Positions 6,684-9,572 of a DNA stretch of 9,572 bases are shown here, piece after piece. The translations under genes and the position numbers were made by a program. Each line of letters starts with the position of its first letter. Within the stretch, counting starts at the first letter, position 1. The stretch is from assembly GCA_946487985.1 (NCBI GenBank), contig CAMLUY010000031.1, positions 1-9,572 of the forward strand, written 5' to 3'. Below the pieces are notes generated by a model. The model saw only the letters and a list, made by a program, of their open reading frames with translations. It had not been told where the DNA came from and ran no database searches. Source of the DNA: an uncultured Clostridia bacterium. GTDB lineage: Bacteria; Bacillota; Clostridia; Christensenellales; UBA1242.

Positions 6684-8855
6684 ATGACAAAATCTCCTGA
6701 AATTCTTGCACCAGTTGGTAATTTTGAAAGTTTGCGAGCAGCAGTGTATAATGGTGCTGATGCGGTTTATTTAGGTGTCGATGCCTTTAATGCACGCGGT
6801 AACGTGCAGAATTTTTCGCGCCAGCAGCTGCCCGAGGCTGTAAAATTTGCACACTTTTTTGGTGTTAAAGTCTACATGACTATCAATATTTTGGTTTTTG
6901 ACAGTGAAATGAGTGATGCTGTTGAACTCGTCGGTTTCGCTGCAAAATCTGGCGTTGATGCATTCATAGTGCAAGACATCGGACTTGCCAGCGCCTTGCG
7001 CACGACTTTCCCAAATATTGAACTTCATGCAAGTACTCAGATGGGTATCAACAACCTTGAAGGTGTTCGCGCGCTTGCAGCGCTGGGATTTTCGCGTGTA
7101 GTGCTCGCACGTGAAACTCCGCTTGCAGAAATTAAGCGCATTCATGAGAACTGTGACATCGAAATTGAATATTTTGTGCAAGGCGCTTTGTGCGTAGCCT
7201 TTTCTGGCAACTGCTATCTTTGTTCGGCACTGGCAAATGCAAGCGGCAACCGTGGTCAGTGCAAGCAGTTTTGTCGTCTTCAATACACTATGTCAGACGG
7301 GAAAAATCAAAAAAATGGTTACCTTTTGTCCACGAAGGACTTTCGGAGGCTGCCGTCACTGAAAATGCTTGCCGAGTGTGGTGTGACAAGCTTCAAAATT
7401 GAAGGCAGGGCGCGACGTGCGGCATACGTGGCGCAGGCGACCGCTGCATACAGAAAATGTGTTGACAATAACTTCGAATTTACACAATCCGATATTGATG
7501 AGCTGAAAAAGGTGTACAATCGTGGCGACTACATAGAGGGCTATTTTAAAAACCAGAGAATAATCTATCCTTTTGCTCAAAATCACATAGGCATTAAAAT
7601 TGGCTCTGTCCTTGCTGTCAAAAAAGGCAAACGCTTCAATGAGGTCACCATTCAATCATCGCATTGCCTTTGCAGGGGCGACAGTATCAAGCTTTTTTGT
7701 GACAACAAAGAGGTGGCAGTCATTTCAATATATGATGTGCACATGATTAAACAAGGCATTTACAAAATTACCACGACAGCCCAAGTTTCATGTGGCGCAG
7801 AAGTCAGACTGATTGTTGACAGCAAGCAAGAGTCTGAACTTCTTTCTCAGAAATCCAGACGCGAAGTAAGCATGACTCTCGACCTCTTTGCAACAAAGCC
7901 GGCAGTACTTCATCTACAATCAGGCGGAATCTCAGTGTCGGTACAAGGTGCAATACTTGAAAAAGCAGCAAACTGTCCGCTTTCCGAGAGTGATGCAAAA
8001 AGGCAACTATCAAAAACCGGTGAATTTTTTGTCCTTAGCGATTTCAAACTCAATACAGACGGGGTGTTTATGCCGATATCAGCGCTCAACCAGTTGCGCC
8101 GTGATGGACTTGAAATGCTTGCGCAGGCAATTTGCGATGATTACAATTCTCGTAATAAGATTAAAGAAAAAGCCGTTCGCGCTGACAATCAAGTCAAGCC
8201 GTTTAATGCTCCGTTCTGTTTCTCACAAATGATACTTTTCAGTGATGTCGCAAGCCTGCCAAAAGACATGCCTGACGATAGCATTTTGGTATATCAGCCC
8301 TCAGAATTTGACTATGAAAAGCTGGCGGGCGACTTCAATAAACTTGGCGGCAGACAGGTGTACCTGTCGCTCCCAGCTATGGCAGGTGAAGGCGAAGTCA
8401 AAAAAATCAAAGAAGTCCTCTCAATCGGCTATGGCGTGTACGCAAACAATTATTACGCGCTCGAGCTGTTGCCACGCCAAAAGACCATCATTGGCAGCAA
8501 CATGAATGTAACTAATTCCTTTGCTGTGCTGCATTATTCAAATCAAGGCTTCAAAAACATTGTACTGAGCATTGAGAACTTTGATATTGACCATATTCAA
8601 AACAGCGGCGCGCGTCTTTTTGCGCTCTGCGATTACAGGTCGGAATATATGATTTTTCGCCATTGCCCTGTCAAAGAGCATATTGGCGGAAACTGCGACA
8701 GCTGTAAGTGGAATGAAAACATCAAATATTTCTTAAATAAAAAAACATTTTATCTTGTGCGTCGAAGAATAAACACATGTCAATTCTTGCTCAAATCTGA
8801 TGAAAAAATCACACGCAATCTGCCAAAGAATATTTGCAGTGCTATTGAGTTATAA
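6684..8855 (+). CDS. Long U32-family protein, RlhA-type (probable rRNA hydroxylation)
   Basis: The N-terminus PEILAPVGNFESLRAAVYNGADAVYLG is the characteristic start of the U32 family, confirming the ATG at 6684. The family signature follows at EYFVQGALC and NRGQCKQFCR, with C170, C177, C180, C193 and C197, then SFKIEGR (236-242). Residues about 392-480 resemble the DUF3656 insert of long U32 proteins. The second half of about 210 residues ends in a Cys cluster (C661, C671, C674, C699) typical of long members. Once called collagenase-like peptidases, studied members are RNA- or ubiquinone-hydroxylation proteins: E. coli RlhA (long form) hydroxylates C2501 of 23S rRNA, TrhP acts on tRNA U34, and UbiU/UbiV carry [4Fe-4S] clusters. 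At 723 residues with DUF3656 this is closest to RlhA. That assignment rests on architecture; a tRNA target is the alternative. The gene has its own promoter, no ribosome-binding site and a clear terminator. Confidence 0.93.
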   Translation: MTKSPEILAPVGNFESLRAAVYNGADAVYLGVDAFNARGNVQNFSRQQLPEAVKFAHFFGVKVYMTINILVFDSEMSDAVELVGFAAKSGVDAFIVQDIGLASALRTTFPNIELHASTQMGINNLEGVRALAALGFSRVVLARETPLAEIKRIHENCDIEIEYFVQGALCVAFSGNCYLCSALANASGNRGQCKQFCRLQYTMSDGKNQKNGYLLSTKDFRRLPSLKMLAECGVTSFKIEGRARRAAYVAQATAAYRKCVDNNFEFTQSDIDELKKVYNRGDYIEGYFKNQRIIYPFAQNHIGIKIGSVLAVKKGKRFNEVTIQSSHCLCRGDSIKLFCDNKEVAVISIYDVHMIKQGIYKITTTAQVSCGAEVRLIVDSKQESELLSQKSRREVSMTLDLFATKPAVLHLQSGGISVSVQGAILEKAANCPLSESDAKRQLSKTGEFFVLSDFKLNTDGVFMPISALNQLRRDGLEMLAQAICDDYNSRNKIKEKAVRADNQVKPFNAPFCFSQMILFSDVASLPKDMPDDSILVYQPSEFDYEKLAGDFNKLGGRQVYLSLPAMAGEGEVKKIKEVLSIGYGVYANNYYALELLPRQKTIIGSNMNVTNSFAVLHYSNQGFKNIVLSIENFDIDHIQNSGARLFALCDYRSEYMIFRHCPVKEHIGGNCDSCKWNENIKYFLNKKTFYLVRRRINTCQFLLKSDEKITRNLPKNICSAIEL

Positions 8856-8857
8856 AT

Positions 8858-8888
8858 AAAAAATTACAGTTAAAAACTGTAATTTTTT
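8858..8888. terminator. Bidirectional Rho-independent terminator
   Basis: This is a perfect inverted repeat with 14-base arms (AAAAAATTACAGTT and AACTGTAATTTTTT) around a three-base loop. On either strand the core stem is flanked by an A-run upstream and a run of six T downstream. It lies two bases after the U32 stop codon and one base after the stop of the convergent zinc-ribbon gene, so one element ends both transcripts. Confidence 0.93.
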
Positions 8889-8889
8889 G

Positions 8890-9339
8890 TTACTGCTCTT
8901 TCCCACAATATGAACAAAATTTACTATCGGCATCAATCTCTGAGCCGCAATGCTTGCAAAATATTTTATCCTCCGTAAATCCTTCCTTGGCTGCTTTTGC
9001 CACATGCTTTACGCCAGCACTTGCAATTTCACCGGTTTGCGAGCTTAAATCTTTCAAGTCTTCTTGATTTTGATCAATAATATATTTTTGCGTTTTAATA
9101 GCTGTTTTGTGTATGTTTGGCGAAAAGGCGAAGATAGATAGAGGAATGCAAAAAACAAGGCAGGTAAATCCTCCAAAAACCATCATTGAAAATCCTTCGT
9201 ATAAAATACTGCCGCAAATGATCAAGGTTATACCGGCTGCCAAAAGAAGCCCTACAATTATTTTTAAAACAAGAAAGATGCGTGGTTTTTGAGCCTTTGG
9301 CTTGTCATTATTTTCAATAGGTGTGTTCAAGTTTTCCAT
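8890..9339 (-). CDS. Small two-helix membrane protein with C-terminal zinc ribbon
   Basis: The protein has a polar Asn/Lys-rich N-terminus, two membrane segments (about residues 22-43 and 52-73), a charged linker with an amphipathic helix (about 80-122), and a C-terminal zinc ribbon with CxxC pairs at C129/C132 and C143/C146 (CKHCG and CSYCG), the standard short zinc-ribbon form. Positive charges before the first helix suggest both ends are cytoplasmic. The function is unknown; such proteins are common in Firmicutes and have been guessed to be scaffolds or sensors. Residue numbers count from the upstream ATG at 9342. I prefer the second ATG, at 9339, because AAGGAG ends five bases before it but only two bases before the first. 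No partner gene is adjacent in the same direction. Confidence 0.85.
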   Translation of the reverse strand: MENLNTPIENNDKPKAQKPRIFLVLKIIVGLLLAAGITLIICGSILYEGFSMMVFGGFTCLVFCIPLSIFAFSPNIHKTAIKTQKYIIDQNQEDLKDLSSQTGEIASAGVKHVAKAAKEGFTEDKIFCKHCGSEIDADSKFCSYCGKEQ

Positions 9340-9356
9340 CATATCTCCTTTTTTAT

Positions 9357-9362
9357 AGTATA
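9357..9362 (-). promoter_or_regulatory. Possible -10 element of the zinc-ribbon gene
   Basis: On the - strand TATACT lies directly upstream of the ribosome-binding site of the zinc-ribbon gene, at a distance that would give a very short leader starting just before AAGGAG. No good -35 hexamer is found 16-18 bp further upstream, so this is tentative. Confidence 0.3.
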
Positions 9363-9440
9363 GTTAAATGAGCAGGTGAGTTATGCACAAACGGGCAAAG
9401 TACACGATAATATCCCAAATAGTGTGCGCGGTACGCCAAC

Positions 9441-9468
9441 TTGTCAGAATTTATTAAAATTTTATATT
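9441..9468 (+). promoter_or_regulatory. Promoter ahead of the terminal ORF
   Basis: TTGTCA (9441-9446), a 16-bp spacer and TATATT (9463-9468) match the sigma-A consensus at five of six bases in each hexamer. Transcription would begin near 9475, about six bases before the ATG at 9481. It drives rightward transcription away from the zinc-ribbon gene. The rest of the 9343-9480 gap holds nothing else I can support. Confidence 0.55.
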
Positions 9469-9480
9469 AGTAAATTTTTA

Positions 9481-9572
9481 ATGTCACAATTTATATTATC
9501 GGACGCTGAGCCAAGCGCGGCGAAGACGCATTTGAGCGAAGCGGATGTTTATTCAAACTGTGATGCCGCTAT
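9481..9572 (+). CDS. Start of an unrecognised ORF, truncated by the window end
   Basis: An ATG at 9481 opens a frame that stays open to the last base of the window (30 complete codons, beginning MSQFILSDAEPSAAK). It is the only + frame without a stop over this stretch. It has a well-placed promoter just upstream but no ribosome-binding site, and base composition turns clearly richer in G and C from about 9500, as if coding starts here. The protein is not recognised and too little is visible to name a family. Non-coding or repeat DNA remains possible. Confidence 0.35.
   Translation, partial: MSQFILSDAEPSAAKTHLSEADVYSNCDAA

Noticed and set aside
6771..7283. A 170-codon open frame on the - strand inside the U32 gene.
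   Set aside because: It lies opposite highly conserved U32 sequence, has no ribosome-binding site signal I could support, and its composition looks like an antisense shadow.
9383..9457. A 24-codon ORF (MHKRAKYTIISQ...) with six basic residues (counting one His), possibly a small cationic peptide.
   Set aside because: The purine-rich AGGTGAG upstream is only two bases from the ATG, no good promoter precedes it, and the ORF overlaps the -35 of the next promoter. A frame this short is expected by chance.
1..9572. CRISPR arrays, tRNA or rRNA genes, insertion sequences and riboswitches.
   Set aside because: No regularly spaced direct repeats, cloverleaf-like segments, transposase motifs or long structured leaders were seen. 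All 5' gaps are under about 140 bp and mostly AT-rich.

Overview
The window looks like chromosomal DNA from a low-GC Gram-positive anaerobe, most likely an uncultivated clostridial (gut-type Firmicutes) lineage. The evidence is AT-rich DNA of about 40% GC by eye, strong AGGAG-type ribosome-binding sites, short intergenic gaps, sigma-A-like promoters, and a very large Asn/Ser/Thr/Asp-rich, nearly Cys-free extracellular-type protein. The genus cannot be fixed from the sequence. TGA behaves as a normal stop and no gene shows a frameshift.

Layout. (1) Positions 2-3718 (+) hold the 3' part of a giant beta-rich protein whose start lies outside the window. Its last two-thirds of a kilo-residue is two divergent tandem copies of a module of about 330-343 residues, and it ends with no visible anchor. 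(2) A hairpin gap leads to a two-HKD-motif cardiolipin synthase (3797-5257, +). (3) A terminator separates this from a convergent gene (5329-6588, -) encoding a 419-residue ferritin-like di-iron protein of unknown function. (4) A 95-bp divergent promoter region separates the ferritin-like gene from a long U32-family protein (6684-8855, +) of the RlhA (23S rRNA hydroxylation) type. The promoter for the U32 gene sits so close to the ATG that the mRNA is probably leaderless. (5) A perfectly palindromic terminator is shared by the U32 gene and a convergent small membrane protein with a C-terminal zinc ribbon (8890-9339, -). (6) A second divergent region carries a good promoter driving an unrecognised ORF that starts at 9481 and runs off the window.

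How the genes may fit together. They do not form one obvious pathway. The giant protein and the cardiolipin synthase both concern the cell envelope and may be co-transcribed. The most suggestive pairing is the divergent di-iron ferritin-like gene and the U32 gene: the U32 family uses Fe-S clusters, and rRNA hydroxylation by RlhA is known to depend on iron, so shared iron or redox control is possible but unproven. No mobile element, CRISPR array, tRNA or rRNA was seen. I did not find clear evidence of a novel multi-gene system. The most unusual items are the repeat architecture of the giant protein, the extra metal-ligand-like helix pair in the ferritin-like protein, and the leaderless U32 promoter with an overlapping palindrome.
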